A DNA stretch of 64,000 bases from positions 1-64,000 of the forward strand of contig NZ_BAGG01000077.1 of assembly GCF_000308695.1 (NCBI RefSeq). Direction: 5' to 3'. This stretch comes from Nocardia takedensis NBRC 100417. GTDB lineage: Bacteria; Actinomycetota; Actinomycetes; Mycobacteriales; Mycobacteriaceae. Positions 53,090 to 61,395 of the stretch are shown here, in pieces. The notes beneath the pieces are model-generated. The model was not told where the DNA came from and made no database searches. It was given only the letters and a program-made list of their open reading frames with translations. The translations under genes were made by a program, and so were the position numbers. Position 1 is the first letter of the stretch; each line of letters opens with the position of its first letter.

Positions 53090-54352
53090 GTGCGTTGTCG
53101 TCTGTGTGACTCGGTCCGGCTGTCGAGCGTGCTGGATCTGGGAGCCACACCCCCCTGTGAGAAGTTCCTGTCCGCGGACGAACTCGACCTTCCCGAGCCG
53201 ACCTACCCGCTGCACCTGCGGGTGTGCCAGGACTGCCTGCTGCTCCAGATCCCGGCGTTGATCACGCCCGAGGAGACTTTCACCGAGTACGCCTATTTCT
53301 CCTCCTATTCCGACTCCTGGGTCCGCCACGCGCGCGATTTCGTCGACGGCGCGGTGCGGCGACTGGGTCTGGACGCGGAGTCGTTCGTGGTCGAAGCGGC
53401 CAGCAACGACGGCTATCTGCTGCGCGGAGTCGTCGAGGCGGGCATCCGGTGCCTGGGCATCGAACCGTCGGTCAACGTGGGCGCGGCCGCGCGCGAGGCG
53501 GGCGTGCCGACCTTGACGGCGTTCCTGGACGAGCGGACCGCCGCCGCGGTGCGCGCCGAACACGGCCCGGCCGATCTGGTGGTCGCCAACAACGTCTACG
53601 CGCACATTCCGGATCTGCTCGGTTTCACCCGGTCGCTGCGCACCCTCGTCGCCGAGGACGGCTGGATCTCCCTCGAGGTGCACCATGCGTCGAACCTGGT
53701 GCGCCACGGCCAGTTCGACACCATCTACCACGAGCATTTCCAGTACTACACCCTCGCCGCCGCCCAGCGAGCGCTGGCGACCGCCGACCTCGCGGTGGCC
53801 GACGTGGACGAACTGCCGACCCACGGCGGCTCGCTGCGGATCTGGGCGCGCCCGAGCGCGGTGGCCGAACCCACCGAGCGGGTGCGCGACCTGCTGGCCC
53901 GCGAGGCCGCCGAGGGCCTGCACGAGGTGCGGGGGTACGCGCCGCTGCGCAGGCGGGCCGAGGCCGTGCGCCACGACCTGCTGCGTTTCCTGCTCGACTG
54001 CCGCGCGCAGGGCAAGCGCGTGGTCGGCTACGGCGCGCCGGGCAAGGGCAACACCCTGTTGAACTACTGCGGCATCCGACCGGATCTGCTCGAGTACACC
54101 GTCGACCGCAATCCCTACAAGCACGGCCGTTTCACCCCGGGCACCCGGATCCCCATCCACGCCCCCGAACGCATCGACGCCGACCGGCCCGATGTCGTGG
54201 TAGTGCTGCCGTGGAATCTGGAAACCGAGATCACCGCCCAACTGCGCCACATCGGCGAGTGGGGCGGACTGCTGGTCTATCCGATGCCCACCGTGCGGGT
54301 GGTCGACCCGAACGCGGTCGGCTCCGAGGGCGTGGAGGTCGTGCCGGTATGA
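53090..54352 (+). CDS. C-methyltransferase of the NovU/TylC3 type (zinc-binding, SAM-dependent)
   Basis: A 420-residue sugar C-methyltransferase. N-terminal zinc-binding domain (CRLCDS at 3-8 and CQDC at about 47-50), SAM domain with VEAASNDGYLLRG about 102 and LVVANNVYAHIPDL about 165, and the C-terminal domain HGGSLRIWA then VVGYGAPGKGNTLLNYCG about 310. NovU/TylC3 homologs methylate C3 or C5 of nucleotide-activated deoxyketosugars. GTG 53090 has GGAG five bases upstream. The stop overlaps the next gene (ATGA). First gene of the rightward operon. Confidence 0.87.
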   Translation: MRCRLCDSVRLSSVLDLGATPPCEKFLSADELDLPEPTYPLHLRVCQDCLLLQIPALITPEETFTEYAYFSSYSDSWVRHARDFVDGAVRRLGLDAESFVVEAASNDGYLLRGVVEAGIRCLGIEPSVNVGAAAREAGVPTLTAFLDERTAAAVRAEHGPADLVVANNVYAHIPDLLGFTRSLRTLVAEDGWISLEVHHASNLVRHGQFDTIYHEHFQYYTLAAAQRALATADLAVADVDELPTHGGSLRIWARPSAVAEPTERVRDLLAREAAEGLHEVRGYAPLRRRAEAVRHDLLRFLLDCRAQGKRVVGYGAPGKGNTLLNYCGIRPDLLEYTVDRNPYKHGRFTPGTRIPIHAPERIDADRPDVVVVLPWNLETEITAQLRHIGEWGGLLVYPMPTVRVVDPNAVGSEGVEVVPV

Positions 54353-55131
54353 AGGTCGTGCTGTTCTGCGGCGGATACGGAATGCGTATGCGTCACAGCG
54401 ATACCGACGTACTCCCCAAACCGATGCAGATGGTGGGCCCGCGCCCGCTGATCTGGCATGTCATGCGCTACTACGCGCATTTCGGCCACCGGGAGTTCAT
54501 CCTGTGCCTGGGCTACGGGGCCCATCACATCAAGGACTATTTCCTGAGCTATCAGGAGACGATGTCCAACGATTTCGTGATCCGCGACGGAAAAGTGGAA
54601 CTGCTCGGTTCCGATATCGCGGACTGGACCATCACTTTCGTCGACACCGGACTCGAATCGGCCATCGGCGAACGCCTGCGCCGGGTGCGCCCGCACCTGG
54701 GTCAGGACGAGGTGTTCCTGGCCAACTACTCCGACGTGCTGACCGACGCGCCGCTGGACGCCATGATCGACCGGTTGCGCACCTCCGGCGCCGCCGCCTC
54801 GATGATGGTGGTGCCGCCGCAGTCCTCGTTCCACTGCGTCGAGATGACGCCCGGCGGCGAGATCAAGGAGATCACGCCCGTCGCGCAACTGCCGATCTGG
54901 GAGAACGGCGGCTATTTCGTGCTCACCCAGGAGATCTTCGACCACCTGCCGCCCGGCGGCGACCTGGTCGAGGACGCCTGCGGCGCGCTGGCTTCCCAGG
55001 GACGTCTGCTCGGCTACCAGCACTTCGGGTTCTGGAAGCCGGCCGACACGTTCAAGGAAAGGGCCGAACTCGAGGCCGCCTACCACCGGGGCGAGCGGCC
55101 GTGGATGGTGTGGGAGCGACCGACGTCGTGA
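54349..55131 (+). CDS. Sugar-1-phosphate nucleotidyltransferase (RfbF-like)
   Basis: A 260-residue nucleotidyltransferase resembling glucose-1-phosphate cytidylyltransferase. The signature is FCGGYGMRMRHSDTDVLPKPMQMVGPRPL (in the N-terminal 35 residues), the PKPM motif and IWHVMRYYAHFGHREFILCLGY. VFLANYSDVLTDAPL near 122 has the metal-binding Asp. The usual G-T-R of the nucleotide loop is G-M-R here. It is expected to activate a sugar 1-phosphate as an NDP-sugar for the cluster. Overlaps both neighbours by four bases. Confidence 0.82.
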   Translation: MKVVLFCGGYGMRMRHSDTDVLPKPMQMVGPRPLIWHVMRYYAHFGHREFILCLGYGAHHIKDYFLSYQETMSNDFVIRDGKVELLGSDIADWTITFVDTGLESAIGERLRRVRPHLGQDEVFLANYSDVLTDAPLDAMIDRLRTSGAAASMMVVPPQSSFHCVEMTPGGEIKEITPVAQLPIWENGGYFVLTQEIFDHLPPGGDLVEDACGALASQGRLLGYQHFGFWKPADTFKERAELEAAYHRGERPWMVWERPTS

Positions 55132-55787
55132 TCGGCCTTTCCCCCGGTCGGCTCGGCGAGATCGCGATTCTCGGCGCGCACTGCGACGACATCGCGATCG
55201 GCATGGGCGCGACCTTGCTCACCCTGACCCGCGCCCACCCGGAGTTGCGGGTGCGCGCCCTGGTGCTCTCGGGTGCGGGCACGCCCCGCGCCGCCGAGGA
55301 GCGCAAAGCGCTCGAAGCGTTCTGCGCGAACGCGGATCTGGAACTGACCGTGCTCGACGTGCCCGACGGTCGCGCGCCCGCGCACTGGTCGCGGGTCAAG
55401 GACGCGCTGGCGCGGTTCCGGCGCGGCGTCGAACCCCAGGTGGTGTTCGCGCCGCAGCGGCACGACGCCCACCAGGACCACCGGATGCTGGCCGAACTGG
55501 TCCCGACGGAGTTCCGCGATCACCTGATCCTGGGTTATGAGATATTGAAGTGGGAGACCGACACGCCGAGACCTGATGTGCTGCATCCGGTTTCACCCGA
55601 GCTCGTGCGGGAGAAGGCGGCGCTGCTGCGGCAGTGCTACCCGTCGCAGACCCAGCGCGACTGGTTCGACGACGAGGCGTTCCTGGGCCTGGCCCGCATT
55701 CGCGGTGTGCAGTGCCACGCCGCGTACGCGGAAGGGTTCGTGCTCGACAAAGCGGTCATGGATTTCGGAAATACCGGAGGGGTGTGA
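55128..55787 (+). CDS. PIG-L family deacetylase
   Basis: A 219-residue LmbE/PIG-L zinc deacetylase. Motifs: ILGAHCDDIAIGMG (zinc ligands in HCDD, about residues 16-23) and HDAHQDHRML (about 111-120). It starts at GTG 55128, overlapping the previous stop. In polysaccharide clusters these enzymes remove N-acetyl groups from amino sugars or act on sugar-nucleotide intermediates. The substrate here is unknown. It lies four bases before the epimerase gene. Confidence 0.87.
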   Translation: MIGLSPGRLGEIAILGAHCDDIAIGMGATLLTLTRAHPELRVRALVLSGAGTPRAAEERKALEAFCANADLELTVLDVPDGRAPAHWSRVKDALARFRRGVEPQVVFAPQRHDAHQDHRMLAELVPTEFRDHLILGYEILKWETDTPRPDVLHPVSPELVREKAALLRQCYPSQTQRDWFDDEAFLGLARIRGVQCHAAYAEGFVLDKAVMDFGNTGGV

Positions 55788-55790
55788 AAC

Positions 55791-56828
55791 ATGCGTGTAC
55801 TCGTCACCGGCCATCTCGGCTACCTCGGCACCGTCATGACGCCGGTGCTGCGCGCCTGCGGGCACGAGGTGACCGGACTCGACATCGGCTATTTCGCCGA
55901 CTGCGTGCTGGGCGCGGCGCCGCAGGACCCGCCGGGTCTGGCGCTGGACCTGCGCGAGGTCGAGACCGAACACCTGGCGGGTTTCGACGCGGTCGTGCAC
56001 CTGGCGGCGCTGTCGAACGATCCGCTGGGGGCGCTGGTCCCGCAGATCACCCACGACATCAACCACCACGCCTCGGTGCGCTTGGCGCGCTCGGCCAAGC
56101 GGGCGGGCGTGCGGCGGTTCCTCTACGCCTCGACGTGTTCGGTCTACGGCGCGGCGGGCAGCGGCCTGGTCGACGAATCCGCGCCGCTGAACCCGTTGAC
56201 GCCCTACGCCCAGAGCAAGGTGCGCGTCGAGGACGACCTGACGGCGCTGGCCGACGACGAGTTCCACCCGGTGTTCCTGCGCAACGCCACCGCCTTCGGG
56301 TTCTCACCGCGCCTGCGCGCGGACATCGTGCTGAACAACCTGGTGGGGCACGCGGTGCTCGGCGGCGTGGTCAAGGTGCTCTCCGACGGCACGCCGTGGC
56401 GTCCGCTGGTGCACGCCGAGGACATCGCGCGCGCTTTCGCGGTCTGCCTGGAGGTGCCCGTCGAGGCGATCCACTGCCGCGCCTACAACATCGGGACCGA
56501 GACGAACAACGTCACCGTGGCGCAGATCGCGCGGGCGGTGGCCGAGGTGGTGCCCGGGTCGCGGGTGGAGATCACCGGGGAGTCGGGGGCCGATCCGCGC
56601 TCCTACCGCGTCGATTTCTCGGCCGCCCGCCGCGATCTCGGCTTCGAGGCGAACTGGACGGTGGCGCGGGGCGCGGCGGAGTTGTACGCCGAGTATCGCG
56701 ACCGCGGCCTGACGGCCGAGGATTTCGCGCACCGTTTCGTGCGGTTGGCACGCCTGCGCGCGCTCGGTGAGCGCGGTGTGGTCGACGCCGATCTGCGTCG
56801 CGTGGAACCGGTGACGGTCGGTGGGTGA
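55791..56828 (+). CDS. NAD-dependent epimerase/dehydratase (extended SDR)
   Basis: A 345-residue extended SDR. The Rossmann motif VTGHLGYLGTVMTP is at 4-17, the active-site triad in CSVYGAAGS (Ser about 118) and PYAQSKVRVED (Tyr/Lys about 140-144). It may epimerise or dehydrate an NDP-sugar for the polymer. ATG at 55791 follows GGAGG six bases upstream. It overlaps the next gene by eight bases (if that starts at GTG 56821). Confidence 0.9.
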   Translation: MRVLVTGHLGYLGTVMTPVLRACGHEVTGLDIGYFADCVLGAAPQDPPGLALDLREVETEHLAGFDAVVHLAALSNDPLGALVPQITHDINHHASVRLARSAKRAGVRRFLYASTCSVYGAAGSGLVDESAPLNPLTPYAQSKVRVEDDLTALADDEFHPVFLRNATAFGFSPRLRADIVLNNLVGHAVLGGVVKVLSDGTPWRPLVHAEDIARAFAVCLEVPVEAIHCRAYNIGTETNNVTVAQIARAVAEVVPGSRVEITGESGADPRSYRVDFSAARRDLGFEANWTVARGAAELYAEYRDRGLTAEDFAHRFVRLARLRALGERGVVDADLRRVEPVTVGG

Positions 56829-57963
56829 GATGGTCGGTGATCGGTTCGCCACGAGGTGCCGTTCCTGTCGGGGGCGGGATCTGGTGACGGTGCTGGATCT
56901 GGGCCGGATGCCCGCGGCCGATCACTTCCCGCCCGCCGGGCAACCGGTGCGCGCGGCGGAGGCGGCCCACTCGCTGACGATGCGCAGTTGTCGCGGATGC
57001 GGGTTGGCCCAACTCGGTCCCGACGACACCGACACCGCCGAACCGCGCGGGATCGAGCCGCTGGCGCTGCGCGAGCAGGCCGCCGACGCGGTCGACCGGG
57101 TGGCGCGGGCGGGGCTTCTGCGCGGGCGCACGGTGCGCGAGTTCGGCAGTCCGCACGGCGGTAGCTGGCTGGATCTGCTGGCCAGGCGCGGCTTCACGCC
57201 GGTCACCGGGCAGGCCGAGGTGGTCCTGGACAGTTTCGGGCTGATGCACGAACCCGATCAGTACGCGGCGGTGGTCGAGCGGGCCGCGGCCACCGCGCCC
57301 GGCGGGTTGCTGCTGGTGCAGTACCATTCGCTGCACACGATCGTGGCAGGGGGGCAGTGGAATGCGTTGCGGCACGGACACTTCGCGTACTACACGCTGT
57401 CCGCGCTGGCGGGCATGCTGCGCGGCGCGGGCTTGGCGGTGCGCACCGCGTGGGATTTCGACCTCTACGGCGGCACGGTGCTGATCGCGGCCGAACGACC
57501 GACCGCCGCCGTCGACCGCGGGGGGACCGATCCGCGGGTGGCGCGGGTGTACGACCGCGAGGCGGGTCTCGAGGACCCGGCGGCGCTGGGCGATCTCCAG
57601 CGGGCCGCGGACCGGCACGCGCAGAACTTGCGCGAGGTGCTGGAAGACGCGGCCGCCGAAGGTAGCCGGGTGTTCGCCTACGGTGCCGCCTCGCGGGCGG
57701 TGGCGCTGTTGCACCGCGCGGGCGTGCACCGCGGACTGCTGCACGGGGTCGCCGACGCCTCCCCCGCCAAACAGGGCAGGCGGATGCCCGGCACCGACGT
57801 GCCGATCATCTCGCCCGCGGATCTGGTGGCCGCGCAACCGGACCGGGTGCTGCTGACGGTGCCCGACCTGCGCGCCGAGGTCGAGGCCGCGTACCCCGAA
57901 CTGGCCGGTCGGTGGCTGCTGGACACCCCTCCGGCGATCGCGGAGGTGCGGGCGACCCGATAG
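56821..57963 (+). CDS. Divergent C-methyltransferase-like protein with degenerate SAM site
   Basis: A 380-residue relative of the NovU/TylC3 methyltransferases. The zinc-binding motif is kept (CRSCRGRDL at 13-21, CRGCGL about 58), and the C-terminal domain VFAYGAASRAVALLHRAG with DVPIISPADLVAAQPDRVLLTVPDL is present. The SAM loop is altered: EFGSPHGGSWLDLL replaces the E..SNDG.LL of the paralog at 53090, and the next strand lacks the acidic motif. It may be an inactive or differently acting partner of that enzyme. Start is GTG 56821 or ATG 56830. Confidence 0.7.
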   Translation: MGEMVGDRFATRCRSCRGRDLVTVLDLGRMPAADHFPPAGQPVRAAEAAHSLTMRSCRGCGLAQLGPDDTDTAEPRGIEPLALREQAADAVDRVARAGLLRGRTVREFGSPHGGSWLDLLARRGFTPVTGQAEVVLDSFGLMHEPDQYAAVVERAAATAPGGLLLVQYHSLHTIVAGGQWNALRHGHFAYYTLSALAGMLRGAGLAVRTAWDFDLYGGTVLIAAERPTAAVDRGGTDPRVARVYDREAGLEDPAALGDLQRAADRHAQNLREVLEDAAAEGSRVFAYGAASRAVALLHRAGVHRGLLHGVADASPAKQGRRMPGTDVPIISPADLVAAQPDRVLLTVPDLRAEVEAAYPELAGRWLLDTPPAIAEVRATR

Positions 57964-58331
57964 GCGGTGAACTGGGGCGATGCCGGTGTGAGGTCGCCCA
58001 CGTGCGGTGCGACGGGGTTCCCACCGCAGGCGAATCGAGATAGCTTTTTCATTGCTCTGCTGATTCCTCGTTCGGAATTTCCAGAGTTCCACGCAACGAG
58101 GGCACGTATGAGAGAACACGGCACCGCATCGAGCCACGCTCGTCCGCCGCGCGCACGACACACCGTTTCCGGCTGTCACAGGCGATTCCGCTCGCGAGCC
58201 GACGAGATCTCCGCGCCTTCGCGCGAAAGGGTCTGACCGCACGACCTTTCGCCCCCGTCTGTTTCCGAATCATTCACGTCGTATTGCCAACATGTTGCTG
58301 AACGCACGCTCATCCCGGTGAAGGAGGGAAT
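57964..58331. other. 368-base gap in the polysaccharide cluster
   Basis: No gene supported. Less GC-rich than its neighbours, with a T-rich patch (GCTTTTTCATTGC near 58043). It contains CAACATGTTG at 58288-58297 and an AAGGAGG ribosome site at 58321-58327. A promoter for the glycosyltransferase genes is plausible here. Confidence 0.5.
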
Positions 58332-59162
58332 GTGGGCACCCTTTCGGTATGTGTTCCCGCCTACGAGGCCGGACGCACCCTGGAAGACACACTGCGGTCG
58401 ATCCTCGACCAGGACGTCGATTTCGAGCTGCTGGTGCTGGACAACGCCAGCACCGACGCGACCGGCGAGATCGCCGCGTCCTTCGACGACCCGCGCGTCC
58501 GCGTCGAGCGCAACGAGACCACCCTGCCGATCGGCGACAACTGGAACAAGGCGATCCGGCTCTCGACCGGCGACCTGGTGAAAGTGGTGTGCGCCGACGA
58601 CATCCTGCTGCCGGGCTCGGTGGCCGCCCAACTCGAGGTCATGGACGACCCGGCCTTCGCGATCAGCTCCTCGCGCTTCCAGGTCATCGACGAACGCGGC
58701 GAACTGCTCGAGACCGGCCTGGGCCTGCCCGGGTTGCGCGGGGTCCACAGCCCGCGGTCGCTGGCGCGCACCATCGTGCGGCGCGGCCCGGCCGATTTCG
58801 GGCCGACCGCCGCGGCCATGTTCCGCCGCGAGCATTTCGACCGGGTCGGCGGACTGCGCGGGGATCTGGTCTTCCCGATGGATGTCGACCTGTTCGCCCG
58901 CGTCGGCCAGTTCGGCCTGTTCTTCGGGCACACCGAAGTCGCCGCCGCCTGGCGGGATTCCACGTTCAACCTGTGCAGCCAGACCTCCTCGGTCAGCAAA
59001 CTCACCGAGATGCTGCGCTTCCACCACCGACTGGCCCGGGACTGCCCGCGCCTGCTGTCCCCGTTCGATCTGGCCGTGGGCGATCTGCGGTTGGCGCGCA
59101 CGGCGCTGCACCGCCTCCGGGTGCGCGCCGGCTCGCTGTTGCGAACGCGACTGAGACGATGA
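58332..59162 (+). CDS. Glycosyltransferase family 2
   Basis: A 276-residue GT-A inverting glycosyltransferase. SVCVPAYEAGRTLEDTLRSIL (5-25), DNASTDATGE (about 37), VVCADDILLPGS with the DD nucleotide/metal motif (about 90), and DLVFPMDVDLFARV about 180 are typical. GTG 58332 has AAGGAGG 4 bases upstream; the ATG two bases earlier is in another frame. The stop overlaps the next ATG. Acts at the cytoplasmic face of the membrane. Confidence 0.88.
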   Translation: MGTLSVCVPAYEAGRTLEDTLRSILDQDVDFELLVLDNASTDATGEIAASFDDPRVRVERNETTLPIGDNWNKAIRLSTGDLVKVVCADDILLPGSVAAQLEVMDDPAFAISSSRFQVIDERGELLETGLGLPGLRGVHSPRSLARTIVRRGPADFGPTAAAMFRREHFDRVGGLRGDLVFPMDVDLFARVGQFGLFFGHTEVAAAWRDSTFNLCSQTSSVSKLTEMLRFHHRLARDCPRLLSPFDLAVGDLRLARTALHRLRVRAGSLLRTRLRR

Positions 59163-60241
59163 CCGGACCGTCGACCCCGCTGCGGGTGCACATGACCGGG
59201 TCGGAGTGGTTCGGTTCGGCCCCCGGTGGGCTGAACCGGTACTTCACCGACCTGCACGCCGCCCTCGCGGCGCATCCCGAGGTCACGGTGTCGGCGGCGG
59301 CGTTCGGCGACGCGCCCGAGGGCGGACGTTCCTGGGGGCCGACCGGCGGGTCGACGTGGCGTCGCGCCCGCACGGCCTACCGGGATCGCGACGCGGCGGG
59401 TCCGCGGATCCTGGACCGGCACTTCGCGCTCTACGGTCCCCCGCCGAGCGCGGGCGGGTCGCTGGTGGTGCATTTCCACGGTCCGTGGGCGGCCGAGAGC
59501 GCGCTCGCGGGCGAGCATCCGCTTGCGGTGCGCGCGAAGTTCGCGGTGGAACGCCTGCGCGCGAGCGGCGCGCGGCGATTCGTGGTGCTGTCGGAGCATT
59601 TCCGCGATCTGCTGGTGACCCGCTACAAGGTGCGCTCGGAGTCGGTGGCGGTAATTCCGCCCGGCGTCGACCTGGACCGTTTCCGTCCGCGCGAACCCCG
59701 CGAGGCCGTACCGGGTCCGACGGTGCTGTGCGTGCGCAGGCTCGAACAGCGCATGGGAATCGACGTGCTGTTGCGCGCGTGGCCGGCGGTGCGCGCCGAA
59801 CATCCCGAGGCCCGTCTAGTCGTGGTCGGCACCGGCAGCGCGGAAGCGGCACTGCGCGAACAGGCGGCCTGCCTGGGCGACAGTGTGGTGTTCGAGGGGC
59901 ACACCAGCGACGAGCGGTTGGCGGAACTGTACGCGCGCTCGACGTGCACGGTCGTGCCGTCGCTGGCGCTCGAGGGTTTCGGCCTGATCGCGCTGGAGTC
60001 GCTGGCCTCCGGGCGCGCGCCGATCGTGACCGACTGCGGCGGACTGCCGGATTCGGTGCGCGGCCTGGACCCGTCGCTCATCGTCGCCTCCGGTGACGTC
60101 GAGGCGCTGGCGGCGCGACTGGCGGCGGCGTTGCACGGCGCGCTGCCCGATCGGGAGCGCTGCCGCGCGCACGCGCAGACCTTCTCCTGGTCGGTGGCCG
60201 CGGACCGGCACCTCGCCTTGTACCGGGAGTTGGTCGCGTGA
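59159..60241 (+). CDS. Glycosyltransferase family 4 (GT-B)
   Basis: A 360-residue retaining GT-B glycosyltransferase. PGGLNRYFTDLHAAL (about 22), VIPPGVDLDRFRP (about 165), VLCVRRLEQRMGIDVLLRAW about 190, and the donor-binding PSLALEGFGLIALESLASGRAPIV (E-x7-E) about 263-286. Starts at ATG overlapping the GT2 stop and ends overlapping the next start. Adds a sugar to the growing oligosaccharide. Confidence 0.9.
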   Translation: MTGPSTPLRVHMTGSEWFGSAPGGLNRYFTDLHAALAAHPEVTVSAAAFGDAPEGGRSWGPTGGSTWRRARTAYRDRDAAGPRILDRHFALYGPPPSAGGSLVVHFHGPWAAESALAGEHPLAVRAKFAVERLRASGARRFVVLSEHFRDLLVTRYKVRSESVAVIPPGVDLDRFRPREPREAVPGPTVLCVRRLEQRMGIDVLLRAWPAVRAEHPEARLVVVGTGSAEAALREQAACLGDSVVFEGHTSDERLAELYARSTCTVVPSLALEGFGLIALESLASGRAPIVTDCGGLPDSVRGLDPSLIVASGDVEALAARLAAALHGALPDRERCRAHAQTFSWSVAADRHLALYRELVA

Positions 60242-61395
60242 TCACCGCGGTCTTCCTCACCCACACCGCCGCGCCGTCGGGGGCCGAGTTGGCGACGCTG
60301 CGCCTGCTCACCGCGCTCGACCGCGGCGCGCGGGTGCGCCCGTCGATGCTGGTGACCGAGGACGGACCGCTGGTGGCGCTGCTGCGCGCCCGCGACATCC
60401 CGGTGACGGTGTGGCGCAACGATTTCGAGAGCGGCTCGCTGAGCATCGCGGGCTCCGGTCCGCTGCGCCTGCTCGGCGGCGCGCTGGAATTGGCGCGACT
60501 GGGCCTGCGACTGGGCGGCGCGGTGCGCGAGGCAGGCGCGGACGTCGTCGTGGCGCAGAGCACCAAGGCGCTGCTCATGGGCGCGATCGCGGCGCGGCGC
60601 GCCCGGGTGCCGCTGGTGTGGCAGGTGCACGACCGGGTCGCCGCCGACTATTTCGGCGCGGTGCTGGCTTTCGTGCTGCGGACGCTGGGCTGGGTGGTGG
60701 CGCGGGGGGTCGTGGCCAACAGTCGGGCGACGCTGGACACGCTGCGCACCCGCGGGCGGGCCGCCGCGATCGCGTATCCGGGGCTGGAGCCCGCGCCGAG
60801 GCTCCCCCGGTCGCCGCAGCGCCCCGCCGAGGGCGTGCGGATCGTGATGGTCGGCAGGCTCACCCCGTGGAAGGGCCAGGACGTGCTGGTGCGCGCGGTC
60901 GCCGCGATGCGCGCGCGGCCCGCCGCGCTGACCTTGGTCGGCGGCAGCTTCTTCGGGGAGCAGGACTACCGCGCCGAGGTGCAACGGCTGGCCGCGGACC
61001 TCGGGGTGGCCGTCGAATTCACCGGCCACGTCGAGGATCCCACGCCGTATTTCGCCGACGCCGACATCGCCGTGCACTGCTCGATCACCACCGAACCGTT
61101 CGGTCAGGTGGTGGTGGAGGCGATGCGGGCGGGCTGCGCCGTGGTCGCCGCCGACGCGGGCGGGCCGACCGAGATCGTGCGCGGCGACGTCGACGGCGTC
61201 CTGGTCGCCCCCGGTGATCCCGCCGCGCTGACCGCAGTGTTGGACCGACTCGTCGCCGACCCCGACCTGCGGACGCGACTGGGCGCGCGCGCCCGGGAAC
61301 GCGCCGCGGACTTCGGGATCGAGGCCACCGCCGAGACCGTGGGCGCGCTGCTCGCGACGGTGTGCGCGCGCGGACGCACGGCGGTGTCGCGATGA
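60238..61395 (+). CDS. Glycosyltransferase family 4 (GT-B)
   Basis: A 385-residue GT-B glycosyltransferase. N-terminal FLTHTAAPSGAELATLRLL (6-24); C-terminal donor site VMVGRLTPWKGQDVLVRAV (about 203) and SITTEPFGQVVVEAMRAGCAVV (about 283) with the conserved EPFG..E motif. GTG 60238 overlaps the previous stop and the stop overlaps the flippase ATG. Confidence 0.9.
   Translation: MITAVFLTHTAAPSGAELATLRLLTALDRGARVRPSMLVTEDGPLVALLRARDIPVTVWRNDFESGSLSIAGSGPLRLLGGALELARLGLRLGGAVREAGADVVVAQSTKALLMGAIAARRARVPLVWQVHDRVAADYFGAVLAFVLRTLGWVVARGVVANSRATLDTLRTRGRAAAIAYPGLEPAPRLPRSPQRPAEGVRIVMVGRLTPWKGQDVLVRAVAAMRARPAALTLVGGSFFGEQDYRAEVQRLAADLGVAVEFTGHVEDPTPYFADADIAVHCSITTEPFGQVVVEAMRAGCAVVAADAGGPTEIVRGDVDGVLVAPGDPAALTAVLDRLVADPDLRTRLGARARERAADFGIEATAETVGALLATVCARGRTAVSR

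Noticed and set aside
58288..58297. CAACATGTTG as a second copy of the 41077 operator
   Set aside because: Only the inner 10 bases match and such a palindrome may occur by chance; noted in a finding but not annotated.
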